Shown: positions 1 through 12,389 of the stretch, in pieces
How the letters are laid out: every line of letters starts with the position of its first letter
Numbering within the stretch: the first letter of the stretch is position 1
From: Pycnopodia helianthoides
Lineage: Eukaryota > Echinodermata > Asteroidea > Forcipulatida > Asteriidae
DNA: 64,000 nt
Assembly: GCA_032158295.1 (NCBI GenBank)
Contig: CM063248.1
Coordinates: 14,584,657-14,648,656, forward strand
Direction of reading: 5' to 3'
Made by a program: the position numbers and the translations under genes
The notes under the pieces: generated by a model
Database searches by the model: none
The model's input: only the letters and a program-made list of their open reading frames with translations
Told to the model about the DNA's origin: nothing

Positions 1-112
1 GAGAAGAGACATATTGCTGGAGCGGAGTGTACGATGAGGTGTATATGGAGTGAGAAGAGAACTAATATATGCAGGAGCCAGGGTATCATACAATGGCAGT
101 TCACACAATTTC

Positions 113-215
113 TAACGTGAGGTTTCTCCCCACTTTCATAAGGACTCTATCTACTGGAAAATAATTGCATCACAAAACTGAAGTTGACCTCGGAGCTCCT
201 CTTTAATTGTTAATT
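113..215. repeat. Dispersed repeat, copy shared with 47635-47745
   Basis: The stretch around 'aggactctatctactgg' recurs with small changes at 47.7 kb ('aggactctatctattgg'). The preceding GTGAGGTT, the following GGAAAAT and a trailing TGACCT(C/T)GG are conserved in order. It is therefore a dispersed repeat fragment of unknown class. Confidence 0.55.
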
Positions 216-3200
216 GGTCTCAGTTCGCTGTAATATTATGAAGCCCTTTCAGGTATTTTGGATGCAGGTTTTATCCCATATGAATATAGGCTAAATTCTC
301 AATGCCATCTAAACTACAAAAATATCCTATTAACGGAAACCCTTCTTTGCAGAAAAAGTAATCATCTCGCTTTGGATTTAGCAGCCTTGGTTTCAAAAAA
401 CAGATTCTGCATTTTTGGATGTAATTAACTTTTCTCTTACAGAGAGATGACAGATTTACATTTTTACCTAAATTGGATATGCGCTTATAAATACACAATT
501 ATAAGCAAGGCCAAGTTAGAATGAATGAATAATGCAAATCAACAAGGGATAGGACACCCCTTTGTTGCAACACTAGGATTTGTGCTCTTCTATAGCTGGA
601 CACTAAAAGATTTGCTTGAGAAAGCCATCGATGCGTCACATCGAGCTTTGCCACGCTACGCACATGTTAGATACCATGAGCTCATCACCAATGCTGAAGC
701 AATGTCCCACCAGCATCAACAACACTACACAAGCAGCGCCTACAACTGGATGGACACACAACAAGGCATGGCATACCATTCTCATTACTCTTGGACAAGG
801 AAAACCAACCTACAGAACCGTACCATGGAAGTGCCAACTTCTGCGGACCTACCAACAGCAACTTTCTCATGACCTGAGGACAGTTGGTAATGGCTTGAAA
901 TTTGGTACATCAAGCCACTCAAAATGCTAAACAATGGAAACGAACAATCAACACGTTATGATCCAGTCACTGAGCAACTGCTGCATGCGCACAGATGTCA
1001 CCATGATGAAGAGAATTTGTGATTTCCATAAAACGCTGTTTCCATGTGCATTGCATGTACTTGAATGTAAATCACAGTTTTACAAAGCGATTTCTACGAG
1101 CAGTTTTTCACTTCTATGCTCGCGCACAATAAATGCGCACAATAAATACGCCACAATGCATGGGAAGTCAAAGTGCCTCACTATGTAGTCACAAACTGGG
1201 GTATCCATAATATGCCACAGTACAAAAAACCCTCATAAACCAAAACTTTGATTCTAAATATCACTTAAACACAGAAAAAACTCCTTCCCCAAAAATTTTT
1301 ATCACATCAATTTTCTAGCTGAGCCGAACATGGCAAGATTCTTACTGAAGTTGATGGGTTTAATGATCTCCGCAAAAGCATCACAAATTTTAAAATAAAA
1401 CAAAGGCAAAAAACCCCAGATACAATTGGTTTGTGGGATGACTGTTGATCTGAAAGGAAATAATCTACAACTGTCATTGGTTGTTCATTTCTATTATGGA
1501 TGCCATTTCCAGCCATTACGGATACTTTGTACACTGCACTTTGGCAGTCATTGCACACGTGGGGATGATTAGGGTTTCATAATCCTTGTCCCTATAACCA
1601 TTAATAACCATGACACATGCGATGCTGTCAGAATACATGTGACTGTAATGTCATGTATATACATTTGTTTTGTATCCGTACAGGTCCAAAAACATGTAAA
1701 TAACAGTTTAAAAAAATAACCAAATCCTACAGTCAGGCTCTAAGGAAACATATTCAACTATTGGAGGAACAAGTTGTACAAATATCACTCAGCTATCAAG
1801 AGTACTACTTTTTTCTTCTCTGTATGAACAGATCCCATGCCTAGAAATAATTGAGCTTTCCTGAGAATGGCCAAAGGTGAGATTCCTGGCAATATAACAC
1901 AAAGCAGGCAGTAGTTACAATGTATGCAAGGTGTGAAAACAAACTGACAAAAAACGACTCACAGAATTGAAACATTTGGACCCGCAAATGCCCAAAATAC
2001 TGCTAATAAATTGGTCTGGATTCGTCAGTTGTTTAAGGTACTGGCTTGTGGCAACATGCCATATACATAAGCTGTACTTGACCAGCTGTATGTATACTGA
2101 AAATTGTTCATCCAAACTTCAGACTTCAACACAAAAAAAAGAACATTTTACTTTGTTAAAAAAAAAATTGAAAAGAAACACGAAACTCATTTCTTGGAAC
2201 ACACCCGCTCCTCCAGCATAACCACTTCACATCGGTTGACGCTGAGGTTATTTCTTGATAGAAATACAGTTGACATTTTATAAACGCCCGGAACCAACTT
2301 CAGAGTGTCCTTTTTTTGGGTTGCAGTCAGTTGACCGGCTGACATGTAAATACACGCCCCCGGACAATCCATTGTGTAGCGAGCACAGGCATGCACCTAC
2401 CATGCCACGCTTCATTTCCTCATACAGAGAGGGACAACGGGTACTGGAGTTCATGCTCAAAATCTCCCTTTTTCTGGGGGGGGTTATTGTGTAATGCCTG
2501 ATTTTAGACCTTCGTCCTTTTCTTGTACAAACAAGGATTACGAGAGATTGATAGGCTGCCACCATTTTTTGTCATGGTGTTCGGCATATGGAAAGTAAGT
2601 CCGCGATGAATAAAAACAACAAAAATAATACTACAAAATTTTTAGAGTGCCATCTATATATGACCAAACAAAATTCCAGCATACCATGGCCGATTATCGG
2701 CCGTGGCTTACGACCGAGGCTCAGGCCTATTCACAGTAAGACATTCCATAATTTCTCGAAAGAGAACGAAAAATTCAGTTGCATTTCATCAGTCAGAATG
2801 TTTGTTGTCTTTACTTTAATTATTGTCAGGGTTTCATTGTGACAAAGACATGGTTTTAAAGTCTCGTGCAGTTTGGAAAATATATAACCACGCAGAGGCA
2901 CGATAACATTTTGTTAAATTCTGACATTAAGTGGTTAAAACATGTGTAAAAGACCCAACATGTATCTGCAGAAATCAGACCATATGTGGGGTTTTGAATC
3001 AGAACACACTAATATCGTGAGGCACTATGAAAAAACAAAACACACACATCTTTTTATCTTATACATAAATAATCCTCAGAATACTTCCACCAAAATGACT
3101 CAATAAAAATTCCCCATCCCCACCAGTTTATACAGTCTAGGGGGTTAAGTCCTTCCAAATTGACAGTGCAAATTAAATTGATAGCATAATATTTCATGGC

Positions 3201-3489
3201 CTGGAATTTCTATGATAAACATAATCCCAGTAAGGGCAGAAATTATCGCAGATTTATACAAATCAAGAGGAAAAGGGCTGAGGTTATTCCTTTGAAAAAA
3301 AATTGTGGTTGAGAGATGGCATGTTTCCTTTTGCTAAAAGAAAAATCAATATTTTGTTGTTGGAATTTCAGGAAGATTTACAAATAGACACGGCTTTCAA
3401 CGAGACCAAACTCTTATCTACCTATATTTAAAAGACCCATTTTTCAAAGCAGCAGCCCACACCTACATAAATTTCCCAGGCCAAGAACC

Positions 3490-3513
3490 TCTCTCTCTCT
3501 CGCTCTCTCTCTT
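3490..3513. repeat. CT dinucleotide microsatellite
   Basis: A (CT)n run with one CG interruption. Confidence 0.9.
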
Positions 3514-4007
3514 GACAGCAGGGCAGTCAGCTAGCTCTTGAACAATCTACAGGCTTGATAATTTGACCATTTTTTAACTGGAAGTGTCTGTGACGTCAAT
3601 GTAAATGTGTAAAGGCTAGTTGTGACGTACAATATGATGGATATGTAAGCCACACGTCATTAGCAAACATTACGAGTTTCCAGAAATCCAGGGGCTTCTA
3701 TATTTTCTTCTGCTTGATAGGTTTTGTATTTAGTTTGGGGCTTCAAACAGGTTCACCGAGATTGACAAAAAAGTCCTCAATCATATTTAAAAGAGGAGGA
3801 GAATAATGATAGCTGGAGAAGAAGCAAAGCGTCTACTTGTATAAGAAATGAAATTGGAATTGGCAAATACTTAAAAAAAAAACCTCAAAAAATTATTGCT
3901 GTGGTTTACTTTTCACAAAAATGAAAAAAGAGTACTTGGCTGTTTAAAAAAAAATTCTTTTTAATCATTTTTCTTGTTCAAAATTCATCATAATTCAAAA
4001 TCAAAAC

Positions 4008-4363
4008 TTAAAGGAACATTACAGAATTGGTTTTTGCTAACAAAACAGTTGCTGGCAGTGTAAGCACTTTATGTAATCCACCATATACATAAACTGACAA
4101 ACCTGTAGAAGTTTGAGATCGATCGGCCATCTGGGTCACGAGAAAATAATGAAAAACTGATTACAACGCTCACTGAGTGATAAACTCCAATCGGAAAATT
4201 AGTTTATTTATTTCTCATCAAATATGGCATTTCAGACAAAAATATTTCAAGGGATGTTTTCCACTATCATCATCATTAGATCGTGTAAGTTTTATGTAAA
4301 TTCTGTGATCAAAAAGTATATTTTACAAGTTTTTTTCTTACCAATTCTGTAATGTTCCTTTAA
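4008..4363. mobile_element. MITE with TTAA ends, family K1 (copy 1)
   Basis: This element of about 356 bp starts TTAA-AGGAACATTACAGAATTGG and ends with the exact reverse complement, CCAATTCTGTAATGTTCC-TTTAA. Two further copies with the same ends and the same interior lie at 29275-29653 and 49404-49797. The interior includes 'cactgagtgataaactcc' and 'tgagatcgatcggccatc'. It has no coding capacity, so it must be non-autonomous. TTAA at both ends plus AGG...CCT termini fits a TTAA-targeting superfamily such as Kolobok; that class call is inference. Confidence 0.85.
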
Positions 4364-4514
4364 AAACACTCATTGTGTTTTACAATAAATCATCAAAGTT
4401 TGAAGCAAAACCTTTTTTGGCCTTTTAAAACGGTACTTTGAAATTTGACATAAAAAAACCAACAACAACACATTTTTGGTTTTCTCAGAATGAATATCTT
4501 CTATGATTACTTAC

Positions 4515-4621
4515 GCTGATATTGAGGGCCGCCTAATGCCACCAGCCCGACGTTTGACAGAAGCACAAAGCAGGAGATCAGAAAAGAGAAACAGACATCG
4601 GTCTTTCCTGGTACCTTTTTG
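4515..4621 (-). CDS. ARHGEF17: RhoGEF (ARHGEF17/TEM4-like) exon: start of the PH domain
   Basis: This 107-nt exon is the most downstream one recognised. Its acceptor is a pyrimidine-rich TTTCTTCTCATTACAG and its donor is AGC|GTAAGT. Read in phase 0 after the preceding exon it gives 35 codons plus two bases (GC), so the following intron is phase 2. The peptide contains GTRKDRCLFLFSDLLLCAS, the beta-strand pair that opens a PH domain next to a DH domain. In ARHGEF17 the equivalent segment is GGKKDRSLFLFTDLIVC. A basic tail (KRR..GGIRRPS) follows, as in the family. The PH domain of Dbl-family GEFs packs on the DH domain and helps membrane or partner contact. The rest of the PH domain must lie on exons I did not find. 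Confidence 0.87.
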
Positions 4622-5515
4622 CTGTAATGAGAAGAAAGGATGAGCTTTCAGTAAACAAGTTTGTGTTGCTGTTGATCTATTTACAGTACATACAAGGCTA
4701 CTGTACCAGCCAGTTTGGGGGGTAAATCACAGGAAAGGTATGATGTGCATCGTTAGTCCAAACTGTGAGCCACTGCTTTCAATGCGCGCAGAAAAAAAAA
4801 GCAAATTAGATAGCAATTTCGAGTCCCCGCCCCCAGTGCAGGAGAAGCTATGGTGATATAATTTGTGCCCCTCATTTAAAAAACTTTGTGAATGTTTTAT
4901 CATACAAATATGCACCCGACTCATTGTGACATTTTCTTTTTGCACTAAGTAATATATGTTGTAACAAAATGGTTACTTGAGGGCGCTGCCTAGTGTGAAA
5001 ATTAAACTAATTGACCGATAGTTTTACGTGGATCTCACGTACAATGTGTGCGAGTGCTCCTGGATCCCTAGGGACCTCACGCACATACTGTTCATCAGAT
5101 CTACTGACATTATGGCTTCCTGTCCCAAAACAAGAAAAGGGTTTAGTGAGTACAGCACCCTCTAAAAACATCTCCAAACGGATGAAGTCGCTCCAAAGCA
5201 CATCATTATTTAAGGTCAGTGGCCGAGTGTTGAGAGTATAATGCATCAAATCCAGTTAATCTTAATCTCCGTTCGCCGAGTCAATTCTCTTGTATGTTAG
5301 CTGAGTTATTTTTCTGTCTATGATTAATGTTACTGACTGAAATATAGCCTACACACTAAATCTCACACAGGTTTTTTTCTGAAAGTTTCTGCAACAACGG
5401 CGCAATACAACATTAACAATTGTGAGGGAATAACAGGGCTGCAGGTAGTGATTAAATTTGGAGATAGTAGTAAATACACGCCAACGGACAGAACACGGAA
5501 TTAACGCAAACTTAC
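4622..5515 (-). other. Intron between the last two recognised exons (894 bp)
   Basis: The donor at its 5' end is GTT|GTAAGT and the acceptor at its 3' end is TTACAG. No repeat family or RNA gene was recognised inside. Short open frames around 4727-4945 and 5007-5249 show no family motifs. Confidence 0.8.
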
Positions 5516-5758
5516 AACAGCGACCCGTACCATTTCAGTGACCCCTAACTGACGTATGAACCGCCTATGAGGTGATACCAGCTCAACGTGTCCATCGATC
5601 ATCCCTTCCAGGCCTCGTAAGGCCTGCTCATCCTTGATGGCCATGTCAGCGACGTTCTTACTCTCATCAATGGCTGTGGCCAGAGTCTTGACCGTGTTAA
5701 GAGCCTGCTGTAGGCTCTCCTGATCAGGATGCTCTTCAGGGGTTTTGTCTATCAACTC
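5516..5758 (-). CDS. ARHGEF17: RhoGEF (ARHGEF17-like) exon: end of DH domain and DH-PH linker
   Basis: This 243-nt exon (81 codons, phase 0 at both ends) has acceptor TTTTTTTCTCTCTCAG and donor GTT|GTAAGT. It starts ELIDKTPEEHPDQESLQQAL, the last long DH helix that follows the QRIPRYELL motif on the previous exon. ARHGEF17 has DLLKHTPEDHPDH at the same place. It continues through LEGMIDGHVELVSPHRRFIRQ, matching the linker HIEGMEDLQAPLRRFLRQ of ARHGEF17. That linker match is what separates this protein from ARHGEF10-type GEFs. It ends TEMVRVAV, the first PH strand. The 39-bp minisatellite array begins only 78 bp upstream of the acceptor, and one array frame runs open through the acceptor into this exon. 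Confidence 0.93.
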
Positions 5759-5835
5759 CTGAGAGAGAAAAAAATGACAAGGAAATAACAACCCAAATAA
5801 GTCAAATTCAACTTTCCAATCCAGTTCGCCGTTTT

Positions 5836-6771
5836 GAGATGTGGTGAACATCATAGGAGTGCACTGTTTGGTTTGAGATATGGTGGACACTATAGGAGTG
5901 CACTGTTTGGTTTGAGATATGGTGGACACTATAGGAGTGCACTGTTTGGTTTGAGATATGGTGGACACTATAGGAGTGCACTGTTTGGTTTGAGATATGG
6001 TGGACACTATAGGAGTGCACTGTTTGGTTTGAGATATGGTGGACACTATAGGAGTGCACTGTTTGGTTTGAGATATGGTGACACTATAGGAGTGCACTGT
6101 TTGGTTTGAGATATGGTGGACACTATAGGAGTGCACTGTTTGGTTTGAGATATGGTGGACACTATAGGAGTGCACTGTTTTGGTTTGGGATATGTGGACA
6201 CTATAGGAGTGCACTGTTTGGTTTGAGATATGGTGGACACTATAGGAGTGCACTGTTTGGTTTGAGATATGGTGGACACTATAGGAGTGCACTGTTTGGT
6301 TTGAGATATGGTGGACACTATAGGAGTGCACTGTTTGGTTTGAGATATGGTGGACACTATAGGAGTGCACTGTTTGGTTTGAGATATGGTGGACACTATA
6401 GGAGTGCACTGTTTGGTTTGAGATATGGTGGACACTATAGGAGTGCACTGTTTGGTTTGAGATATGGTGGACACTATAGGAGTGCACTGTTTGGTTTGAG
6501 ATATGGTGGACACTATAGGAGTGCACTGTTTGGTTTGAGATATGGTGGACACTATAGGAGTGCACTGTTTGGTTTGAGATATGGTGGACACTATAGGAGT
6601 GCACTGTTTGGTTTGAGATATGGTGGACACTATAGGAGTGCACTGTTTGGTTTGAGATATGGTGGACACTATAGGAGTGCACTGTTTGGTTTGAGATATG
6701 GTGGACACTATAGGAGTGCACTGTTTGGTTTGAGATATGGTGGACACTATAGGAGTGCACTGTTTGGGTTT
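5836..6771. repeat. 39-bp minisatellite, about 24 units
   Basis: The unit is 39 bp, from 'gagatatggtggacactata' to 'gtgcactgtttggttt', repeated head to tail about 24 times with very little variation. The first unit differs most (gagatgtggtgaacatc). One unit near 6079 has lost a G, and the unit near 6180 has a T insertion and a G loss. Because 39 is a multiple of 3 and the unit lacks stops in several frames, long spurious frames exist on both strands. The near-identity suggests recent expansion. It lies inside an intron. Confidence 0.97.
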
Positions 6772-7477
6772 GGGTGTATACAGACAAATTTACCCAAACC
6801 TAATAGTGTCATAGTATTGTGTCCACCAACTCAAATGGCTTATTAGCATTCTTGTAACAGAAAGAATATTTTCCCTCTTACCACTCTGATGAGCATTTAA
6901 TATTATACAACTATATAGGAGGGAAATTCGTGTCACTATTTTCCTAGTTTTTAACATATTGAAACATATTTAAAAAAAAACATATTTATGCAAAAGTTTA
7001 TTGTGTTTTGTACAATGAAGTTTAGAAAATCTCTACCACTCACAAGTTATGTATGTAAGCTTTGCACCCCCTCACTTTAAATCTGGATGCAGTGTGATTT
7101 ACACTGTATTTACGTGACTGTGTACAAACAGTAAGCTACTAGAAAGACAAATCATCTTCAGATGGTCAAGATAAATGCCCCCCCCCTCCCTCCTCCAAAA
7201 AAACAAAATCCTGAACATTCAAACTAAAATTACCAAATGAAAAAAAAAAAGATTAAGATCAAATGAATACACCAGGAACCACATCACAACAACACTCAAT
7301 CCAATCTTGGACTATTCTGCAACGTGAGTAAATGCCATGGTCATCAGAGCAAACTTATCAAGCCTGAAGACAAGCACACATTTTGATCTGAGATTAAACA
7401 CAGATGCTTCGTTTGGCATACTGATTGAGATCAACCTCAATCCCGGCGATACAGTCTGTCTCCTTGTTCCAATTCTA

Positions 7478-7608
7478 GGGGGAGGGGGGGGGGGGGAGGG
7501 GGTTGCAGAATTTTCTGTCCAGTCAAGATTTGCTCTTGACAAGTAACTCATTTTGAACATTGTTTACATTGGTAGCACCAGGCAAACATTGAGGGGGGGG
7601 GGGGGGGG
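7478..7608. repeat. Paired poly-G tracts
   Basis: A broken G run (7478-7502, G5-A-G13-A-G5) and an unbroken G16 (7593-7608) lie about 90 bp apart on the plus strand. These are G-quadruplex or triplex candidates and are common slippage sites. Confidence 0.9.
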
Positions 7609-8324
7609 AGTGATGACGAGCAATCATTATGCGATGAATCAGGAATCTGTGCCATTTCAGCATAAGGTGGTATTTGCAGAAGACGGGGTGCGACATCAAG
7701 AGTACGAAAAAAGAACATCAGCTTTAAACTCAGGGATTTGCGTTTCCTCATCATGCAGGTTCCAGAGGCTTGTAAAGCGGAGGGACTGAAACTAAATACT
7801 CCCCGTGCAGTCCCGTACTGTTGAATTGCCACCTCGTTCAGAACTCGGCTGTCATGAGGAGCAACAACCTAACTGTTTACCCAAATACAGCTAGGGATCT
7901 TCACTGGAGGTTCCCTCTTTTGTTCTCTTGATTTCAATCCACAGTGATGGAACTGTGTCAACTCTGCTACTGCTAGATCGTGTTGCGGGGCGTCAGCATC
8001 TATAAAAAGCCTCTGATTTCCTCTTTTTGATTAGGGATAACAGTTTAATATCAACAAGGAGTGTTTTTGTTTGCTTAGCATAATCATTTCCATGGGACCG
8101 GCTGCAGGAGAATCTCCATCTGAAATGCTGTTCTTCTGTTTCCAAGGTGACAGCAAGATCTAGAAGGGAACCAGCTGGTCATGATGCTATGGCCAAACAA
8201 ACATTGACTGTTTTCACGATTCATTGTCCTCCCAAAAAAACAGAATGGAGGGATTCTTGGCTCAAGTCCTACTTACGTTAAGAAAAACTGCAGTTTTAAA
8301 ATGATAGAACACGTTTTTTGTTTG

Positions 8325-8655
8325 TTAAAGGGGCACATTGCCTTCAAATCTCTCTAAATTTTTACTCTTTACAAGAGTTGTTCATGCTCAAAAACACCTA
8401 CAGTGTGTTGTAATTAGTGAGCAGTGATTAAAAACATAAATTTACCTCTTGAAATACAACCAGTGGAACATCCGGTCCGCCATTTTGTGGAGTCAAAATT
8501 TTGGTTCTACAAAATAGCTGACCGTACAATTTCAAGAGATATTTATGTGAATCATTATATTCTATTTTCAAAATGTCTTTCCAACTGTATTCATTTGAAA
8601 ATAAATGCTATTTATAACCCAAAGCACCCAATTCGAAGGCAATGTGCCCCTTTAA
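8325..8655. mobile_element. MITE with TTAA ends, family K2
   Basis: The element is 331 bp, with TTAA-AGGGGCACATTGCCTTC at the left and the perfect reverse complement GAAGGCAATGTGCCCC-TTTAA at the right. The interior is A+T-rich and has no transposase. Like family K1 it has AGG...CCT termini flanked by TTAA, so the same type of transposase probably moved both. The short open frame inside is accidental. Confidence 0.85.
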
Positions 8656-9052
8656 AGAAGTAGTTCAAATCTGGTAGCTGAAAAGGAAGTCAGAATTGTC
8701 ATTACTTGTTATGTTTCAATTGATCTTCATCATGTGATCCATTTCAGATTAAATACGCACATTTGACATTCTGTCAAAAATAGCATTAAGTCAGACAATC
8801 TATGTTCTCAGGATGAATATACAACGTCTATACCAGATCAAGCAAAGACATGGAGGCTGTGGTCTTGGCCTTGCTCCTTTTGAATATAATCCAATTCAAT
8901 TCTAATTATCTTCGTATCTCTTTATCAAGAAAATTAGCCCCCAACATGAATGAATTCCAGATTAGAACACATTTACAGACATTTCAAAAGCAAAAATAAT
9001 ATTTAGATTTGTTGGGCAAGCTAGACTTGTGACCGCTGTTTGAAGGGTCTAT

Positions 9053-9420
9053 GTGGCTTTGCTTGGCCGAGCAGTTAAGAGCACCGCACTCAAGCTCTGG
9101 TATTTTCTGATCAGCAGAGAGTGGGTTCGAGTTCCTGTTGTGGCACTTGTGTCCTTGAACAAGATACTTTACCATAATTGCTTTGTCCTTCGGATGGGAC
9201 ATTAAGCTGTAGGTCCCCTGTACAAGAATTGGTAGTGCATGTAAAAGAACCCACAACACTTATGGAAGAGTAGGAGTTAACCCTGGTGTTTCTAGTTCAC
9301 ATAGCAAGCACCCTGGTTCACAGGTTTCCTCAGGCTTGTGAGCTACAGTGATTAAGTTCATTTATGAGGCATCCTTGGTTTCATTACCAGAAATATATCA
9401 AAAATAATAAAATAATAATA
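9053..9420 (+). mobile_element. tRNA-derived SINE with A-rich simple tail
   Basis: The head has a tRNA-Leu-like A box (TTGGCCGAGCAGTTAAGAG), an anticodon-arm region CGCACTCAAGC and a B box (GGGTTCGAGTTCC). A non-tRNA body follows, with 'ccttcggatgggacatta', a phrase I associate with SINEs of many marine invertebrates (recollection, not a search). It ends in an aaaataataaaataataat tail. The A and B boxes would be the internal RNA polymerase III promoter. Confidence 0.75.
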
Positions 9421-9510
9421 AAAAAACACCCCATAACCTTTATGCGCTAAGCAACTATTTACCTTATATCAGTATTAGGACTTCAGTCACCCTATATAGG
9501 TCTTACCCAA

Positions 9511-9816
9511 GTAAAGTAAAGTCTGTCCCGAGCCCATATGGCTCATCACGCTGGTGTTTACACCCGGTTTCCTTGGTACTAAAGGACTGAGAATATCTCT
9601 ATTCCCCCTGGACAGAATACCAGTATATCGCCGATTACTCCCCAGCTCTCGCTGGTACCCATTTGTACTCCTGGGTAGAGAGAAGCATCTATGACAAAGT
9701 GCCTTGCTCAAGGACACAAGTGTCACCACTGACCAGGCCGGGATTCTAACCCTCATTCTGTGAATTACAGAACTTGAGTTCATGCCCCTAGATCGCTCGG
9801 CCACCACGAGCCCATA
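9511..9816 (-). mobile_element. tRNA-Leu-derived SINE (family S1), with target duplication
   Basis: On the minus strand this begins with a tRNA-Leu-like head (GTGGCCGAGCGATCTAGGGG, then GAACTCAAGTTC). A slightly decayed B box, GGGTTAGAATCCC, and a body of about 200 bp follow, ending CTTTACTTTAC. Near-identical 10-bp flanks, tcttacccaa (9501-9510) and tctcacccaa (9817-9826), look like a target-site duplication. A second full copy lies at 13789-14105. Confidence 0.85.
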
Positions 9817-11689
9817 TCTCACCCAAAGCGAAAAATAAATAGAAAGTAAAATCTCCAAAACATGTACATGAAAATATGACTCTTTCAGGGTATGTAACTT
9901 AAGGAGCTCTGAGAGTATCGGTTGAAAAGCAAGCTGGGTATGATGAAAACTGGTTCACACAGAGTTCATTGCCTCCATGCCGGCATGTACATGATGCATA
10001 TAAAAGACCTCTGTAGCTGATTGCCGGTAATTGCTTCATATTGGAGCAGCAACTGAAATATAAATCACAAGTTGGATCCTGGACTTTACAGTCCGAAGGA
10101 AAAAAGAGTTGATTATCCTTGTGGAAGTGATGAACCTGTAATCCATGTACTATCCCATCTGAAAAGTCTGGCAGATGATTTTGGTTTCCCAAGGTTTTGA
10201 CAATGAATGCAAAATCTTGACATTTGCGTGGCCTACATAAATAACTAATATATGGGCAGATCATATGTACATATGTTCTTGTTTGGGCAAACAAAGCGCT
10301 TGAAAAGATGCATAATCCAAGCATTACAAAAAAAACAATCCAGAGAAATAAATATGAACTGCAAGTTATTAAATGTCTATCTTAAAGTTAACAATTTGAC
10401 ACACTTTCAGAACTATGAGTTACAGTAACTGACACTTTCTTAGGTTTTAGGGGACACTCAGAATTAATAATGTTTAAAAATGTTGATCTTTTTTTGAAAA
10501 CGTGGGTGGTTGGGTCAAAAGAAATAACTCAAGTTTGATTTTTAATTCAAATAATAGACGGGAAAAAATGAAGGGAAAACAAAAGAGGCCTTCTCCGAGT
10601 TGTCTGTCATGTCTGTGCAGTTCCATTGATCGGGTCAACCTTATTCCGATAGCCGACCTCTGCGCATGATGCGGAGATGACATGGATTTGATCTTTTCTT
10701 GCACAGTTGCATGTTGGAAGCCAGGAAAAGCCATTGAAAACCTCTGAGCTGGGAGAGCATTTGTTTAAAGTATCTACTTCCTTTGAGACATTACTTTGTT
10801 CTTTAGCGTATATGGGTAAATTAGATAGCCAGTCAATATCTAAAAGTATAAATTTTGGGTGGGTGGGAGGGTCAAATCAACTGCAAAAATTTTTTTGTTT
10901 AAATTAAACATTGATTATTCTGTATGGTCCCTGATTGGTCTCACTACCAGAAATAATCTGAACTTTGAATACATACTCAATTTTACCTTATCCTAACAAC
11001 AACAAAAAATTAATAACAGAAAAGAAAATGTCTAGTCAAAGTGTTTAATGGAGGGAAATGAAATGATTGTGCGATAAGACATTAAGTGAAGCTCAACTAA
11101 GGATCAAGTGAACAGGCTTTTACTTCTTATCACCTATGCCCAAGACCTAAACTGCAATCTAATGCCAACTTTGTTTTTATACTGCTCAGAATGTATTGTT
11201 TGAACTCTTTTGACTCTGTACAGCACATTGCTGTTATTATTATTATCAGTTGGTATCCCGCCTAGGTTACAAAACAGACATGCACCTTGTTACAGACACT
11301 TTCCAATTTGGCAACCAATGATTTACCTGGCTAGAAACAGGTACTTCCAACCAATTGGTTTCAAAATTCACAGATTTTCAATTGACTATAACAATGCACT
11401 GTCATATGAGTTGTTGGTTGGTAGCGAGAACAACTCTTTAAGCCTCTACCAGTGAAGTATTTTCTGCCACAAAATACAATTTTCCTTAAACAATAGTCTT
11501 CCCAAACCTAACAATTCTTTTCAATGAGTTGGTGTTTGTTTCCTAACATAATGTTATTACTTACTGCCCCCCCCAAAAAAGAGGATAACAATAAGAACTC
11601 AAAATTCCAAAACCATTTACAAACAACCCAAAGCATTACAACTTGAAAAGGGGGTGTTCCAGAACCCCGAACCACCCCTGCATCAGAAG

Positions 11690-11818
11690 ATTATTACTCG
11701 AACATGGTTACCAATACGGTTACCAATATGGTTACCAACCATAATTCTGCTTAGTTTCACTTTGCAGAAAACGTTTCAGCAAAATGTTATGCTTAAGCAG
11801 CTCGATGAAATTGGGCCC
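11690..11818. mobile_element. Partial palindromic-family (G1) element end
   Basis: It ends ATGCTTAAGCAGCTCGATGAAATTGGGCCC, the right end shared with 15244 and 48641. The left end is not recognisable. An internal 'ggttaccaata' triplication precedes it. Confidence 0.5.
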
Positions 11819-11979
11819 TTGTTGTTCACCTACATGAAGTAAATATCCACCAGGCGCTTTTTGGCCAACTACTTGTGAGAGGCACTAGTAAGGTACCATG
11901 GTAGAGGTAATATTATTTAGATAAGATTGAAATAATTGAACACCGAGCAGCCTTCCGCAAGTATCCATCTTTGTTACTG

Positions 11980-12275
11980 GTAACTCGTTGACTGCTGCCT
12001 ACGAATATATTCGTAGTACCAAGTGTAACGGATTCTGCCACTACGAGAATACTCGTAGAGAATGAAAGGGCTTTGTGTTGTTATTTAAATACACTGGCAT
12101 CACTGAGTATGCAACACATACGCTTCTGGCAGTGGTTAGGACATACATCCTTAGACATTGTATGTTCAACATTTTACAAATTTTTTTATAGTACCTATTT
12201 GGTATGCGCGCATGCGCACCGCACCTGGCAAATGGGAACGCCCTACGAATCTATGATCGGCAGTCAACGTGTTAA
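11980..12275. mobile_element. Inverted-repeat element, piggyBac-like ends
   Basis: The left end reads GTAACTCGTTGACTGCTGCC. The right end, reverse complemented, reads TTAACACGTTGACTGCCG. Both are followed inward by a TTCGTAG/CTACGAAT motif. A TTAA at the right end and a one-base-off GTAA at the left suggest a TTAA target. CGTTGACTGCC-type ends recall piggyBac-related MITEs; that assignment is inference. There is no coding capacity. Confidence 0.55.
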
Positions 12276-12389
12276 CTAGCAAGGTGCCACCTGCCTACAC
12301 ACAGCGTCATCATCTACGTGTATTGTCCTATTTATTCTGGTTGTGAAGCCAAGGTTTCTCAGAAAAGCAAACTGAATCACTATTGGCCA

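Larger units (their letters stand above)
1..4514. other. Downstream flank/intron of the RhoGEF gene, no exon recognised
   Basis: This A+T-rich stretch lies 3' of the last recognised exon, whose donor is at 4514/4513. The donor is intact and the reading frame continues in phase 2, so at least one more exon is expected further left. I looked on the minus strand for the rest of a PH domain and saw no convincing match. The open frames here are short, lack family motifs and look accidental. The block holds one MITE (4008-4363), a CT microsatellite (3490-3513) and part of a dispersed repeat (113-215). A short tandem of the 13-base word gcgcacaataaat lies near 1133-1160. Confidence 0.6.

Noticed and set aside
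5501..6787. 428-codon minus-strand open frame as a repeat protein
   Set aside because: It starts at TTG inside the minisatellite, and most of it is the intronic 39-bp repeat. Only the part at 5516-5758 is a supported exon.
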